NCBI GenBank assembly: GCA_031181145.1
Contig: JAPSLB010000024.1
Span: forward strand, 1 to 35,961
From: Microvirga sp.
Lineage (GTDB): Bacteria; Pseudomonadota; Alphaproteobacteria; Rhizobiales; Beijerinckiaceae
Reading direction: 5' to 3'
Length of the DNA stretch: 35,961 nt
Shown here: in pieces, positions 15,462 to 24,172 of the stretch
How the letters are laid out: every line of letters begins with the position of its first letter
How positions within the stretch are numbered: the first letter of the stretch is position 1
Made by a program: the position numbers and the translations under genes
Notes under the pieces: generated by a model
Told to the model about the DNA's origin: nothing
What the model saw: only the letters and a program-made list of their open reading frames with translations
Databases searched by the model: none

Positions 15462-15821
15462 TCACAGTTGAACGGAGACGTAGAGCTTCTTTACCGGCGC
15501 AATGGTGCGCCATGTGCCGCGGAAGTTCGGCTCGATGATCACCACATCCCCTGCCGTGAACCGGCGCGGCCGATGTCCCTCCTCGGTGATCTCGATCTCT
15601 CCTTCGAGCAGATAAAACTGCTCCCACGTAGTTGCGTCGCGCTTCACCCTATGGAGGCCAGGCGTCGCCGCCCATACGCCGACCTGCACAGGCTCATCCT
15701 GGCTTGGCCAAGCCGTGAACTGGGGAGTGCCTTCGAGCACGATGCTTTCGGAAGGCCGGGACCTGACGCCTTCGCCGAGGCTGTGGGGACTGAATTGCTT
15801 TAAGAGGGACACGTCTTTCAT
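15462..15821 (-). CDS. Small cupin-domain protein
   Basis: This 119-residue single-domain cupin contains WEQFYLLEGEIEITEEG and FTAGDVVIIEPNFRGTW, the two halves of a cupin barrel of the (S)-ureidoglycine aminohydrolase-like DUF861 type. The ATG at 15819-15821 is preceded at ideal spacing by AGGAG, so the longer open frame reaching 16010 is not used. It lies 16 bases after the ATPase gene in the importer operon, and small cupins of this type often accompany PuuB-like oxidases. The function is unknown; metal binding or a lyase/isomerase step on the amine product is possible. Confidence 0.8.
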   Translation of the reverse strand: MKDVSLLKQFSPHSLGEGVRSRPSESIVLEGTPQFTAWPSQDEPVQVGVWAATPGLHRVKRDATTWEQFYLLEGEIEITEEGHRPRRFTAGDVVIIEPNFRGTWRTIAPVKKLYVSVQL

Positions 15822-15837
15822 TTCTCCTGTGCTGTGG

Positions 15838-16899
15838 TTACTCGGCCGTGCCGAGAACGACGCAATCCTCCGCCATGAAGGTCGCGTAAACCGGCTCTCC
15901 GTCGGCATGGATGCCGGAGCTGGCCCTGCCGTAAACGATGAAGGATCCGCCTCTCTCCAGTGTGAGGGTGTAAAACACCCGGTCACCTGAGTAGGTCGAA
16001 TGTTGCACACGCGCCGGCAAATGAATGCGCCGATCCGAGGGCGGCGCGGTCTCGATGCTCGCGTCCTCAGGTCGGATCATGATCATCGCGTCGCCCTGCG
16101 CCGCGAGAGGCTCCATCAGAGGGATCTCGATCCGCTCCGAACGGAAGACGCAGACTTCTCCCTGACGGAAGATCGAACCCGAGAAGATGTTGGATTTGCC
16201 AATGAAGTCGGCGACGAAGCGGGACCGGGGCCGGCGGTAGAGATCGAAGCTCGTATCGTATTGCTCAATCCGGCCGTGGTTCATCACTGCGATGCGGTCG
16301 GACATGTGCATCGCTTCTTCCTGATCGTGCGTTACATTGATGAAGGTGGTACCGAGGCTACGATGGATCTCGCGCAATTCCTCCTGCAGATCGACCCGCA
16401 GCTTCTTGTCGAGCGCTGACATCGGCTCATCCAGAAGCAGAAGATCGGGCCTGAAAACGAGGGCGCGCGCCAACGCCACACGCTGCTGCTGGCCACCGGA
16501 GAGCTCGGAGGGACGCCGCTTGGCAAAGCGTCCGAGCTGAACGAGATCCAGCATTGCGTTGACACGCTCGCCGATCTCGCAGCGAGCGAGCCGGCGCACT
16601 TTCAGCGGGTAGGCGATGTTGTCGTACACGCTCATATGCGGAAAGAGTGCATAGCCTTGGAAGACAAGGCCGAAGTTGCGCTTCTCGGGGGGCAGGGCGG
16701 TCACGTCTCCTCCCGCCATCGTGATGGAGCCGCTCGAGACGGGTTCGAACCCTGCGATGATCTTCAGGAGTGTGGTCTTTCCCGATCCTGAGGGACCAAG
16801 CAACGTTACAAATTCGCCTTTCCGGATTGAAAGAGAGACGTCGAACAGTGCCTGAGCCGCACCATAGAATTTGTTGATGTTCCGAATTTCGATTGACAT
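15838..16899 (-). CDS. ABC transporter ATPase, PotA-like
   Basis: This 353-residue ATPase energises import of polyamines, opines or related solutes. It has Walker A GPSGSGKTT (35-43), the Q-loop in VFQGYALFPHMSV, the signature LSGGQQQR (133-140), Walker B LLLLDEP, and the switch His191 (VTHDQEEAMHMSD). A C-terminal TOBE-type regulatory domain begins at about residue 240 (MIMIRPEDASIE). It lies in the minus-strand operon 35 bases after the second permease and just before the cupin. All motifs are intact. The family cannot settle the substrate; the accompanying oxidase favours an amine. Confidence 0.93.
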   Translation of the reverse strand: MSIEIRNINKFYGAAQALFDVSLSIRKGEFVTLLGPSGSGKTTLLKIIAGFEPVSSGSITMAGGDVTALPPEKRNFGLVFQGYALFPHMSVYDNIAYPLKVRRLARCEIGERVNAMLDLVQLGRFAKRRPSELSGGQQQRVALARALVFRPDLLLLDEPMSALDKKLRVDLQEELREIHRSLGTTFINVTHDQEEAMHMSDRIAVMNHGRIEQYDTSFDLYRRPRSRFVADFIGKSNIFSGSIFRQGEVCVFRSERIEIPLMEPLAAQGDAMIMIRPEDASIETAPPSDRRIHLPARVQHSTYSGDRVFYTLTLERGGSFIVYGRASSGIHADGEPVYATFMAEDCVVLGTAE

Positions 16900-16934
16900 G
16901 CTTTCAATCCTGAAAAGGCGTCAGCGTCATGCAA

Positions 16935-17717
16935 TCATCGAGCGCCGGAGGGCGAGCGACGCTGAAGCGTGTTCAAAGCGAAGAGGAAGAGCAGGGACAG
17001 CACCGAGAGCAGAAGCGCCACCACCACGATCGTGGGCTCGAGCCGGTCGCGCAGCCCGGAAAACAGCGCGATTGGCAAGGTCGTGGATTGTGGGGAGGCC
17101 AGGAAGAGCGCCACAACCACTTCATCGAACGACGTAATAAAGGCGAAAAGCGCGCCAGTCAGAAACCCCGGAGCTGCCAGAGGCAGGGTGACTGTCCGGA
17201 ACCGGTAGAAACGCGAAGCGCCCATCGAGGTCGCGGCCCTGTCGAGATCCGTGCTCAACCCTTTCAGAGAGGTCATAACCGACAGGAAGACCAGGGGGGC
17301 GCCCAGGATGGCATGCGCCAGAACCAGCGAGACATATCCACCACCGAGCCCGGCCCTCCCGAATGCGTAGGCGAATGCTACGCCGATGACGACGCTGGGC
17401 ACGATGAGCGGGGAGACGAACAGTCCCGACAGGATGAGCTGGCCCCAACGGCCCGAAAGGATCGTGCCGGTGGTCGCCAGTCCGCCAATGACCACGGCGA
17501 CGACCATAGCGCCGAGGGCGACCATGAGACTGTTCAGGAACGCCGAAACCCAGGGTGCTTGCGTGAAGACGACCTCGAACCAGCGCAATGTGAAGCCTTC
17601 CATCGGATAGGTCAGGAAGGAACTTCCATTGAATGCCAGGGGCAGCACCAGGACCAGCGGCAGGATCAGGAAGGTCAGGCTGAGAGCCAGGCTTGTCCAG
17701 TAGATGATGCGCGACAT
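16935..17717 (-). CDS. ABC transporter permease, PotC-like
   Basis: This 260-residue inner-membrane permease has about six membrane segments. The coupling-helix region, LKGLSTDLDRAATSMGAS with LPLAAPGFLTGAL following, matches the EAA loop of PotC-type permeases. The frame is open far upstream, but that extension overlaps the preceding permease and reads as a low-complexity shadow. The ATG at 17715-17717, two bases after the upstream gene's stop, is the sensible start. It pairs with the PotB-like permease to form the channel. Confidence 0.92.
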   Translation of the reverse strand: MSRIIYWTSLALSLTFLILPLVLVLPLAFNGSSFLTYPMEGFTLRWFEVVFTQAPWVSAFLNSLMVALGAMVVAVVIGGLATTGTILSGRWGQLILSGLFVSPLIVPSVVIGVAFAYAFGRAGLGGGYVSLVLAHAILGAPLVFLSVMTSLKGLSTDLDRAATSMGASRFYRFRTVTLPLAAPGFLTGALFAFITSFDEVVVALFLASPQSTTLPIALFSGLRDRLEPTIVVVALLLSVLSLLFLFALNTLQRRSPSGAR

Positions 17718-17719
17718 GA

Positions 17720-18904
17720 TCAGGCCTCCACGACGCGTCCGCCGAACAGCCGCTTCGCGCCTGCTCCCAGGAGCAGCAGAACAACCACGCTGAGCAGCAG
17801 GATGACGGAGAGAGCAGAGGCCATACCCCAGTTTAGGCTCTTCTTCACGAACTCGGCGATGTAATAGGAAACCATCTGATCGCCTGGCCCGCCGGTTAGA
17901 GCAGGCGTGATGTAGAAGCCGAGAGACAGGATGAAGACGGTGCCCCCACCGACGAAGACACCGCGAAGGCTTTGCGGGAAATAGACTCGGAGGAAGGTCT
18001 CGATGGAACCCGCGCCGAGGCTGCGGGAGGCGTCGACTTGAGTCTTCGGTATCGTCTTCATGACATTCATCATCGGCAGGATGGCGAAGGGGAGGAGCAC
18101 GTGTGTCATAGACACGACGGTGCCGAACCGATTGAAGATCAGTTGCAGGGGGTCGGTGATCAGCCGCAGGTCCAGCAACAAGTTGTTGATCAGACCGTCG
18201 CTCTGCAGAAGTACCACCCAGGCCGTCGTGCGCACCAGGATCGAGGTCCAAAAGCTCAACAGCACAACTGTCAGAATAAAGCCGCTGAGGCGGCGCGAGC
18301 CGTTCGCCGCAGCGTATGCGAGAGGATAGCCGATGAGCAGCGTCAGAACGGCCACCTGCAGGGCGATCAGCAGGGTCCGTGCCATGATGCGCAGATAGAT
18401 GTCATCTCCCTCGGCAAGACGCAGGCGGCCTGTCTCATCGGGCTTGAATCCGGTAGCCTTTTGGAAATGCCGCCAGGTAAAGGAGGCAAGATTGCGGGAG
18501 AGCACGTCCCAGTAGGCGCGCTCCTTCCATCGGGCGTCAAAGGCGACTAAGCCGGCCATTGTCGGATCGATCTTCTCAGCCGCTTTACCGGTATCGATCA
18601 CCAATGAGCGAAAGCCCCCGAGCTCCTGGTTGAGCATTCGCGCGGCTTCGGCACGTTCTCGGGCATCCATGGAGGCAAGATCGTGGAGAAGTGCAGCTGC
18701 ACGCTGATCCTGATCATCGGAGCCGATCGCTTCCGATAGTTGAACAAAACGATTGCTGAGCGCCCCGTTGTCAACGCTGAGCGACACGATCGAGAGCAGC
18801 GGAGCCACATAGACCGCTATGTAGATGGTGAGTGGAACTACGAGGAGCAGCAGCGCTGCTATGCGACCGCGGTGAGCATTTCGCATGGCTTCATTCCGGT
18901 TCAT
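17720..18904 (-). CDS. ABC transporter permease, PotB-like, with large N-terminal periplasmic insertion
   Basis: This 394-residue permease is the first of two in the operon. Membrane segment 1 is at about 15-38. A hydrophilic, helix-prone stretch of some 130 residues (about 42-172) comes before segment 2 at about 174-196, and four more segments follow. The EAA-type coupling loop reads VDASRSLGAGSIETFLRVYFPQSLRG. Ordinary PotB proteins are nearer 280 residues; the extra length is all in the first periplasmic loop and could contact the binding protein. The gene starts 68 bases after the binding-protein gene, beyond a stem-loop. Confidence 0.92.
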   Translation of the reverse strand: MNRNEAMRNAHRGRIAALLLLVVPLTIYIAVYVAPLLSIVSLSVDNGALSNRFVQLSEAIGSDDQDQRAAALLHDLASMDARERAEAARMLNQELGGFRSLVIDTGKAAEKIDPTMAGLVAFDARWKERAYWDVLSRNLASFTWRHFQKATGFKPDETGRLRLAEGDDIYLRIMARTLLIALQVAVLTLLIGYPLAYAAANGSRRLSGFILTVVLLSFWTSILVRTTAWVVLLQSDGLINNLLLDLRLITDPLQLIFNRFGTVVSMTHVLLPFAILPMMNVMKTIPKTQVDASRSLGAGSIETFLRVYFPQSLRGVFVGGGTVFILSLGFYITPALTGGPGDQMVSYYIAEFVKKSLNWGMASALSVILLLSVVVLLLLGAGAKRLFGGRVVEA

Positions 18905-18922
18905 GAGCGATCGATGCTTTGT

Positions 18923-18942
18923 CCCGCCGCAGGTGCGGCGGG
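18923..18942. terminator. Intercistronic stem-loop after the binding-protein gene
   Basis: CCCGCCGC (18923-18930) and GCGGCGGG (18935-18942) form a perfect 8-bp stem with a four-base loop between the binding-protein gene and the first permease gene. Such structures commonly protect the upstream message or attenuate transcription, giving more binding protein than permease. Confidence 0.65.
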
Positions 18943-18972
18943 ATTCTGGGGCAAACAGCGAACGTGTCTGGA

Positions 18973-20007
18973 TCAGCGTGTGGACCAGTTATTCCAGCGC
19001 TCGGTCAGCTCGTCGCTATGATCGATCCAGAAGGCGTCGGAGAAGAACAAGGCATCCGCGATGTTCTTTCCTGTGGGCAGCCTTTCGAGCGTCTCTGCCG
19101 GCAGCAACTTTGCTGCTTCAAGATTGGTTGGGCCATACGGCATAAGAGAGGAGAATTTCGCTTGCGGCTCAGCAGAGTTGGCGAACTTGAGAAACTCAAG
19201 AGCCTCTTTCTTGTAGGGCGATTTTGCCGGGATTGCCCAGACATCGATGTTGTAGATGTGATTCTTCCATACGAACTCGAGCGGTCTGCCTTCTGACTTG
19301 GCCGTGATAATGCGTCCGTTATACGCGGTGCTCATCGTCACATTGCCGGCAGAGAGCCATTCGACGGGCTGCGATCCGGCCTCCCAGAACTGCAGCAGGT
19401 TCTTTATCTTATCGAGCTGTGCAAAGGCCCTGTCGACACCCTCCGGCGTGGCCAGCACCTCGTACACCTTTTCTGGCGGAACTCCGTCGGCCAAGAGGGC
19501 ATATTCGAGATTCATTTTCGGGGAGTTTCGCATCCCACGTTTACCCGGGAACTTCTCCGGATTGAAAAAATCGCTCCAATCCTTCGGCGCCTCGGGAAAG
19601 GCTTTGGAACTGTAGGCAAAGCCGTTACCAATGACCACATTGCCAGCGCCACAGGGCTGGACGGCATGGGAATTGAGTTGAGCCTTTCCCCCGATCGTCT
19701 CCCAGTCGATTGTTTCGAAGAGCCCTTCGTCACAACCCAACTGCAGGTCGGCCCCTTCCACGATGACGAGATCCCAGGTAACGTTCCCGGAATCGGCCAT
19801 TGCTTTGACCTCTGCCAAGCCGCCCAGGTAGGTGGTTTCGATGAACTTCAATCCTTTTGCATCCGCGAAGGGCTGGAAATAGGCCTCTCTCTGGGCATCC
19901 TGGTAATTCCCGCCCCAGCCGGCGATTGTGAAATCACGGGCTTGAACGGCCTGTGCCGTCAGAAAAACGCAGCTCGAAGCCAGTAGAAGCTTCGTTATAT
20001 TGTTCAT
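18973..20007 (-). CDS. Periplasmic binding protein, PotD/opine type
   Basis: This 344-residue extracellular solute-binding protein (family 1/PotD-like) has a signal peptide of about 23 residues ending in AVQA-RDF. The mature start, FTIAGWGGNYQDAQREAYFQPFA, is typical of the polyamine/opine/thiamine binding-protein group. Further features are WDLVIVEGADLQLGCDEGLFE, a conserved GTN/GNG hinge region and the C-terminal FSDAFWIDH. It is the first gene of the operon and has a strong GGAGG ribosome-binding site (CCTCC at 20013-20017 on the plus strand). It delivers substrate to the two permeases that follow. The ligand is probably cationic or amine-like, judged from the neighbours. Confidence 0.92.
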   Translation of the reverse strand: MNNITKLLLASSCVFLTAQAVQARDFTIAGWGGNYQDAQREAYFQPFADAKGLKFIETTYLGGLAEVKAMADSGNVTWDLVIVEGADLQLGCDEGLFETIDWETIGGKAQLNSHAVQPCGAGNVVIGNGFAYSSKAFPEAPKDWSDFFNPEKFPGKRGMRNSPKMNLEYALLADGVPPEKVYEVLATPEGVDRAFAQLDKIKNLLQFWEAGSQPVEWLSAGNVTMSTAYNGRIITAKSEGRPLEFVWKNHIYNIDVWAIPAKSPYKKEALEFLKFANSAEPQAKFSSLMPYGPTNLEAAKLLPAETLERLPTGKNIADALFFSDAFWIDHSDELTERWNNWSTR

Positions 20008-20205
20008 GGTTTCCTCCCATTACGAGGCGGTGTTTGGCGTCGGGCCCGCCTTTGGTCGTGCAACGCGACTCTGTTTAGCGTTCACAATTCAGCATTTCTG
20101 CTTCATTGTAGAAGTTATTATTGCCCTATTAAAAAAATAAGCAAGATTTTTAAATGCTATGGTAATATCCGACTTAAGTTGAGATATAGGGTGAGAGCGT
20201 CCCGG
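20008..20205. promoter_or_regulatory. Divergent promoter/operator region of the amine-uptake operon and its regulator
   Basis: This 198-base A+T-rich gap separates the binding-protein gene from the XRE-cupin regulator. It contains a spaced 7-bp inverted repeat, AGCATTT (20091-20097) and AAATGCT (20152-20158), which is a candidate operator for the regulator. The promoters must lie here, but no consensus is clear enough to place. Confidence 0.45.
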
Positions 20206-20817
20206 ATGAGCAAAGCAGATCAAATTTCCCCGGTCCTACCCTCCGAGCCGGCGGATCAAAGCGCCCAAATCGGCGAGCGCTTGCGGCTGCGCCGCAAGTT
20301 GCGGGGACTTTCGCTGAAACAGGTCGCTGACGGTGCGGGCTTATCGGTCGGCATGTTGAGCCAGGTCGAACGGGGTTTGGCCGTGCCGTCAGTTAAGTCC
20401 ATGCGCGCGATCTGCGCAGCCTTGGACATGCCCGTAATATGGCTTTTCCAAGGGGCCGCTGATCGCTCCGATATGGACTCGGACATTGTCGTGAGACAGG
20501 GCGCCCGCAGAGAACTCAGCTACAATGACGGCGCACTACGAAAGGAACTCCTGACACCCGACACGCAGCCGCAAATCCAGATGCTTCGCTTCATTATGGA
20601 GCCGGGCGCCGATTCCGGCGAGCCCTACTCGAATGCCGAGGGAGGGAAATGCGGCCTCGTGCTGCGGGGCACGTTGGGGCTCGAGCTGGACGGACGAAAG
20701 TTCACTATTCGCCAGGGCGACAGCTTCGCCTTCCCATCGCACGCCATGGTTAGATTCTGGACGATCGGAGATCAGACCTGCGAGGTTATATGGGTGGTCG
20801 CGCCTGCAACAGTATGA
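20206..20817 (+). CDS. XRE-family transcriptional regulator with C-terminal cupin (PuuR-like)
   Basis: This regulator has an N-terminal helix-turn-helix of the XRE/Cro type (IGERLRLRRKLRGLSLKQVA through SVGMLSQVERGLAVPSVKSM) and a C-terminal cupin sensor domain (GLVLRGTLGLELDGRKFTIRQGD). This layout is that of PuuR, the putrescine-responsive repressor. It is divergent from the amine-uptake operon and is its likely regulator. The open frame begins with a TTG at 20179; I prefer the ATG at 20206 (203 residues), which has purine-rich sequence (AGGGTGAGAG) upstream. The ligand is inferred to be an amine or its metabolite. Confidence 0.88.
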   Translation: MSKADQISPVLPSEPADQSAQIGERLRLRRKLRGLSLKQVADGAGLSVGMLSQVERGLAVPSVKSMRAICAALDMPVIWLFQGAADRSDMDSDIVVRQGARRELSYNDGALRKELLTPDTQPQIQMLRFIMEPGADSGEPYSNAEGGKCGLVLRGTLGLELDGRKFTIRQGDSFAFPSHAMVRFWTIGDQTCEVIWVVAPATV

Positions 20818-21530
20818 GGTGTATCCGTGGGCGCGAAGCTCCGCGGCCGCGCTGCCGGCCGCAATACTCCTGATACCGTTGTAGCTCCAAGGCAAGTGTG
20901 CCCGGCAAGCTCGATCTGTGCCAAGCCGAACTGCGCCTGGCCGGCGTCCAACTATGCGGGGGCGATGGGTCTCTCGTCATTACGGCTGTTCCCTTGCCGA
21001 AGCAAAAGATCGCACCAGCGCAATCCGGTCGGAGCCAACGCCTCGTGCGGCTCCCGGTCGCCGCAAGGGCTTTCTGCGCTGCTTTTGGGTTTTCTTGTCG
21101 GGAGCGAGTGGCATGACAATGGAGCTCACTCCACCCTACACGACGTATCGCCTTAGCGAAGCTCCGAAAACTGCAGGTGCTCCCGACAGCCGCGATAGCA
21201 CCTGTTTGCGTGAGCCGTGTGGATCCAAGCAGCGACCGGCCAGTAGCTCTGCTTGTGCTGGGGAAGCCCGACTCTTCGGCATCTCATGCTAGGAATTTGG
21301 GCGGGAACCGCACAATCTGCGCAGCACTCGAAAATAAGCTTAGGCTATCCTTGGAAGGCCTTCACCTTCACCCTTAGGGAGGCGGATACCATACTAAAGG
21401 CAACGATCGTGGCTCGTCGTGAGCTGGACACCCAGTTCGCCGCAGGAGCTGCGGTTAATCTATTACAGTTCGCTATCAAGGCCGGAGAGAGATACCGGTC
21501 GCGACAAACAGAACCTCCGGAGAACGATTG
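20818..21530. other. Long spacer without recognised genes
   Basis: About 710 bases lie between the regulator and the peptide-type binding-protein gene. Short open frames exist on both strands, but none has a recognisable motif or persuasive start, and no transposase blocks were found in the frames I read. The promoter of the plus-strand importer operon should lie near the downstream end. Confidence 0.5.
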
Positions 21531-23096
21531 ATGCAACTATGGAAAAAGGCTGCTGCTGCCGTAATTATCACTGGGGCAGCCACCGGTACGTCGAATGTGT
21601 GGGCGCAGGCTCCGAAGACGGGTGACACTGTGCACGTCGTCGTCCAGCCCGAGCCTCCGAGCCTGATGCAGGGGCTCAATCAGAATGCCACGACGAACAT
21701 GGTGGCCGGTAACATCTATGAGTCCCTGCTGCGCTACGACGAGAAGCTCAATCCGCAGCCCTCCCTTGCAAAAAGCTGGGAAATCTCGAGCGACGCCAAG
21801 ACTTACACATTCAAGCTGCAGGAAGGCGTAACCTGGCACGACGGTAAGCCGTTCTCGGCGGACGATGTTGTCTTCTCTCTCGATAAGTTCCTGCGTGAGG
21901 TGCATCCCCGCTGGCGTCCGATAGCCAATAACCAGATCGACAAGATCGAGAAGGTTGACGACCTGACAATCCGCATCACGTTGAAGCAACCCTTTGGACC
22001 CTTGATGCTGGCGCTGGAGCCGGCATCGGCCCCGATCGTGCCCCGGCATATCTATGAAGGCACTGATTATCGGGCAAACCCGATGAACAATACGCCGATT
22101 GGCACAGGTCCCTTCAAGCTGAAGGAGTGGAGGAAAGGGTCCTACATCCACCTGACCAAGAACGAGAATTACTGGCTCAAGGATAAGCCCATACTCTCGG
22201 AGATCTACTGGCATGTCATCCCCGACGCAGCAGCGCGTGCTGTTGCATATGAGACGGGTAAGGTTGATGTCCTCCCGGGCGGATCGGTCGATGTCTATGA
22301 CGTTCCGCGTCTCTCGAAGCTGCCGAATACCTGCGTGACGACAAAAGGCTGGGAGATGATGGCCCCGATCGCTTGGATAGCGATCAATCATCGCAACGGC
22401 ATTCTCGGGAACAAGCAGTTCCGTCAGGGTCTGATGCATGCGATCGACAAGGAGTTCGGCAGGGATGTGATCTATGGCGGCCTTGGGAAGGAGCCCACCG
22501 GCCCGATCGCGTCGAAGACGAAGTTCTATTCAGAGGATGTGAAGAAGTACGATTACGATCCAGCCAAAGCGACGGAATTGATTAAGGCATCAGGCTACAA
22601 AGGCGAACCGATCAAGATCCTGGGACTGCCTTACGGCGAAACCTGGAATCGCTGGGCGGAAGCGGTCAAGCAGAACCTCGCGGATGCAGGAGTCAACGCT
22701 GAGCTCGTGAACACCGATGTGGCGGGGTGGACACAGCAAACCGGTAACTTCGATTTCGATCTCTCCTTCAACTTCGTCTATCAGCTCGGAGATCCGGCGA
22801 TCGGCGTGGCGCGGAGCTATGTTTCCAGCAATATCGTCAAGGGTAATCCTTTCGGAAACGTCGGAGGCTATTCCAACCCGGAAGTGGACAAGCTCTTTGC
22901 AGAAGCTGCTGTGGCGCCGACCGAAGAGAAGCGCCAGGAGCTCTATACCAAAGTGCAGCAGATCCTCACGGATGAGCTGCCGGTTCTCTGGCTTCTGGAG
23001 TTGGACTTCCCAACGATCTATCGTTGCAACGTCAAGAACCTCGTGACGACCGCTATCGGTCTCAACGACGGCTTCCGTGACGCTTGGAAGGAATAG
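21531..23096 (+). CDS. ABC transporter binding protein, family 5 (peptide/nickel type)
   Basis: This 521-residue periplasmic protein of the DppA/OppA family starts with a signal peptide of about 26 residues ending VWAQA. Family marks include the NIYESLLRYDEKLNPQPSLA block, LQEGVTWHDGKPFSADDVVFSL, TGPFKLKEW and AYETGKVDVLPGG. The ATG at 21531 is preferred over the TTG at 21528 because GGAG at 21519-21522 is eight bases before it. It heads a plus-strand importer operon followed by two permeases and a fused ATPase. Relatives bind dipeptides, opines, glutathione or other amide conjugates. The amidohydrolase gene downstream suggests an acylated amine, which is inference. Confidence 0.93.
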   Translation: MQLWKKAAAAVIITGAATGTSNVWAQAPKTGDTVHVVVQPEPPSLMQGLNQNATTNMVAGNIYESLLRYDEKLNPQPSLAKSWEISSDAKTYTFKLQEGVTWHDGKPFSADDVVFSLDKFLREVHPRWRPIANNQIDKIEKVDDLTIRITLKQPFGPLMLALEPASAPIVPRHIYEGTDYRANPMNNTPIGTGPFKLKEWRKGSYIHLTKNENYWLKDKPILSEIYWHVIPDAAARAVAYETGKVDVLPGGSVDVYDVPRLSKLPNTCVTTKGWEMMAPIAWIAINHRNGILGNKQFRQGLMHAIDKEFGRDVIYGGLGKEPTGPIASKTKFYSEDVKKYDYDPAKATELIKASGYKGEPIKILGLPYGETWNRWAEAVKQNLADAGVNAELVNTDVAGWTQQTGNFDFDLSFNFVYQLGDPAIGVARSYVSSNIVKGNPFGNVGGYSNPEVDKLFAEAAVAPTEEKRQELYTKVQQILTDELPVLWLLELDFPTIYRCNVKNLVTTAIGLNDGFRDAWKE

Positions 23097-23112
23097 GAAC
23101 AGTGTGATCTGC

Positions 23113-23145
23113 CCCTCTCCGCCTGCCTCGGTTAGGCGGAGAGGG
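23113..23145. terminator. Perfect 12-bp intercistronic stem-loop after the binding-protein gene
   Basis: CCCTCTCCGCCT (23113-23124) pairs perfectly with AGGCGGAGAGGG (23134-23145) around a nine-base loop, between the binding-protein and permease genes. It is expected to stabilise the upstream message or partly terminate transcription, raising the ratio of binding protein to membrane components. Confidence 0.75.
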
Positions 23146-23194
23146 AACATCGTGATCACCGCCGCTCTACTTCCATCAAGATTGGTTTGGCCCC

Positions 23195-24172
23195 ATGCAC
23201 TTCGTCCGCTTTGCGGGATCACGCCTGGTCAAAGGCGTGATCGTTCTTTTCGCCATCGCTGTTCTCAATTTTTTCCTCATACGAGCCGCGCCCGGTGATC
23301 CGGCGATGGTTTTGGCTGGTCAGGCCGGTGAGGCCGATGCCGTACTCCTCGCCCAGTTGCGCGAACGCTTCGGTCTGGACCAGCCCTTGCTGTATCAGCT
23401 TTGGATTTATCTGAAGGGTTACGCAACTCTGGACCTTGGATTCAGCTATCGACAGGAGCAACCGGTTCTGACGCTCATCCTTGACCGGCTTCCCGCGACG
23501 CTCATCCTGACCGGAGCGGCTTTCATTATCTCGCTGGTGTTGGGCGTGCTCCTCGGAGCTCTCGCGGCAAGACGTGCGGGGCGCTGGTCCGACAGTCTTA
23601 TCACCACGATTGCCCTCATCTTTTATGCGACTCCGCTCTTCTGGGTCGCGCTGATGAGCCAGATCGTCTTTGCTCTCAAGCTCGGATGGCTGCCCAATGT
23701 CGGTTATGAGACGATCGGTGCGGGCTATACAGGCCTCAGCAGAGTGGGCGATGTCGCGCAGCACCTTGCTTTGCCGGCGATTACTCTCGGTCTCTTTTTC
23801 ACTGCACTCTACGCCCGCATGATGCGTGCGTCGATGCTGGAGGTCGCCGGCGCTGACTTCGTCAAGACCGCGCGAGCCAAGGGACTTCCACCTTCCATCA
23901 TCACCCGGCGGCACATTGCCCGTAATGCGATCCTGCCGGTGGTCACACTCGCTGGTCTGCAGGCGGGACAACTAGTCGGTGGTGCGGTTTTGACCGAAAC
24001 AGTCTTTGCATGGCCGGGCATCGGGCGGCTTATGTTTGATGCCTTGATCCAGCGCGACTATTCCGTCCTGCTGGGTGTCTTCTTCGTGTCCTCGGCAATG
24101 GTCGTGGCATTCAACCTGATTACCGACATCGTTTATCGTGTCGCGGATCCGCGCATTGAGGTGGCGGCGTGA
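23195..24172 (+). CDS. ABC transporter permease, DppB-like
   Basis: This 325-residue permease has about six membrane segments. It begins with the classic family start (RLVKGVIVLFAIAVLNFFLIRAAPGDPA). It carries LRERFGLDQPLLYQLWIYL in the first large loop and the coupling loop DFVKTARAKGLPPSIITRRHIARNAILPV. It is the second gene of the importer operon, 98 bases after the binding-protein gene with the strong stem-loop in between. Its stop overlaps the GTG start of the next permease (GTGA). Confidence 0.94.
   Translation: MHFVRFAGSRLVKGVIVLFAIAVLNFFLIRAAPGDPAMVLAGQAGEADAVLLAQLRERFGLDQPLLYQLWIYLKGYATLDLGFSYRQEQPVLTLILDRLPATLILTGAAFIISLVLGVLLGALAARRAGRWSDSLITTIALIFYATPLFWVALMSQIVFALKLGWLPNVGYETIGAGYTGLSRVGDVAQHLALPAITLGLFFTALYARMMRASMLEVAGADFVKTARAKGLPPSIITRRHIARNAILPVVTLAGLQAGQLVGGAVLTETVFAWPGIGRLMFDALIQRDYSVLLGVFFVSSAMVVAFNLITDIVYRVADPRIEVAA

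Noticed and set aside
15822..16010. Upstream extension of the small cupin frame
   Set aside because: It overlaps the ATPase gene; an AGGAG site precedes the ATG at 15819-15821 and the cupin fold starts after it.
16929..17864. 311-residue plus-strand open frame rich in Gln, Glu and Arg
   Set aside because: It is a low-complexity shadow of the two permease genes, which have clear membrane segments and coupling loops.
17718..18251. N-terminal extension of the PotC-like frame
   Set aside because: It overlaps the PotB-like gene completely and lacks membrane-protein character. The ATG at 17715-17717 begins the conserved protein.
21537..22439. 300-residue minus-strand open frame
   Set aside because: It is antisense to the family 5 binding-protein gene and has no domain features.
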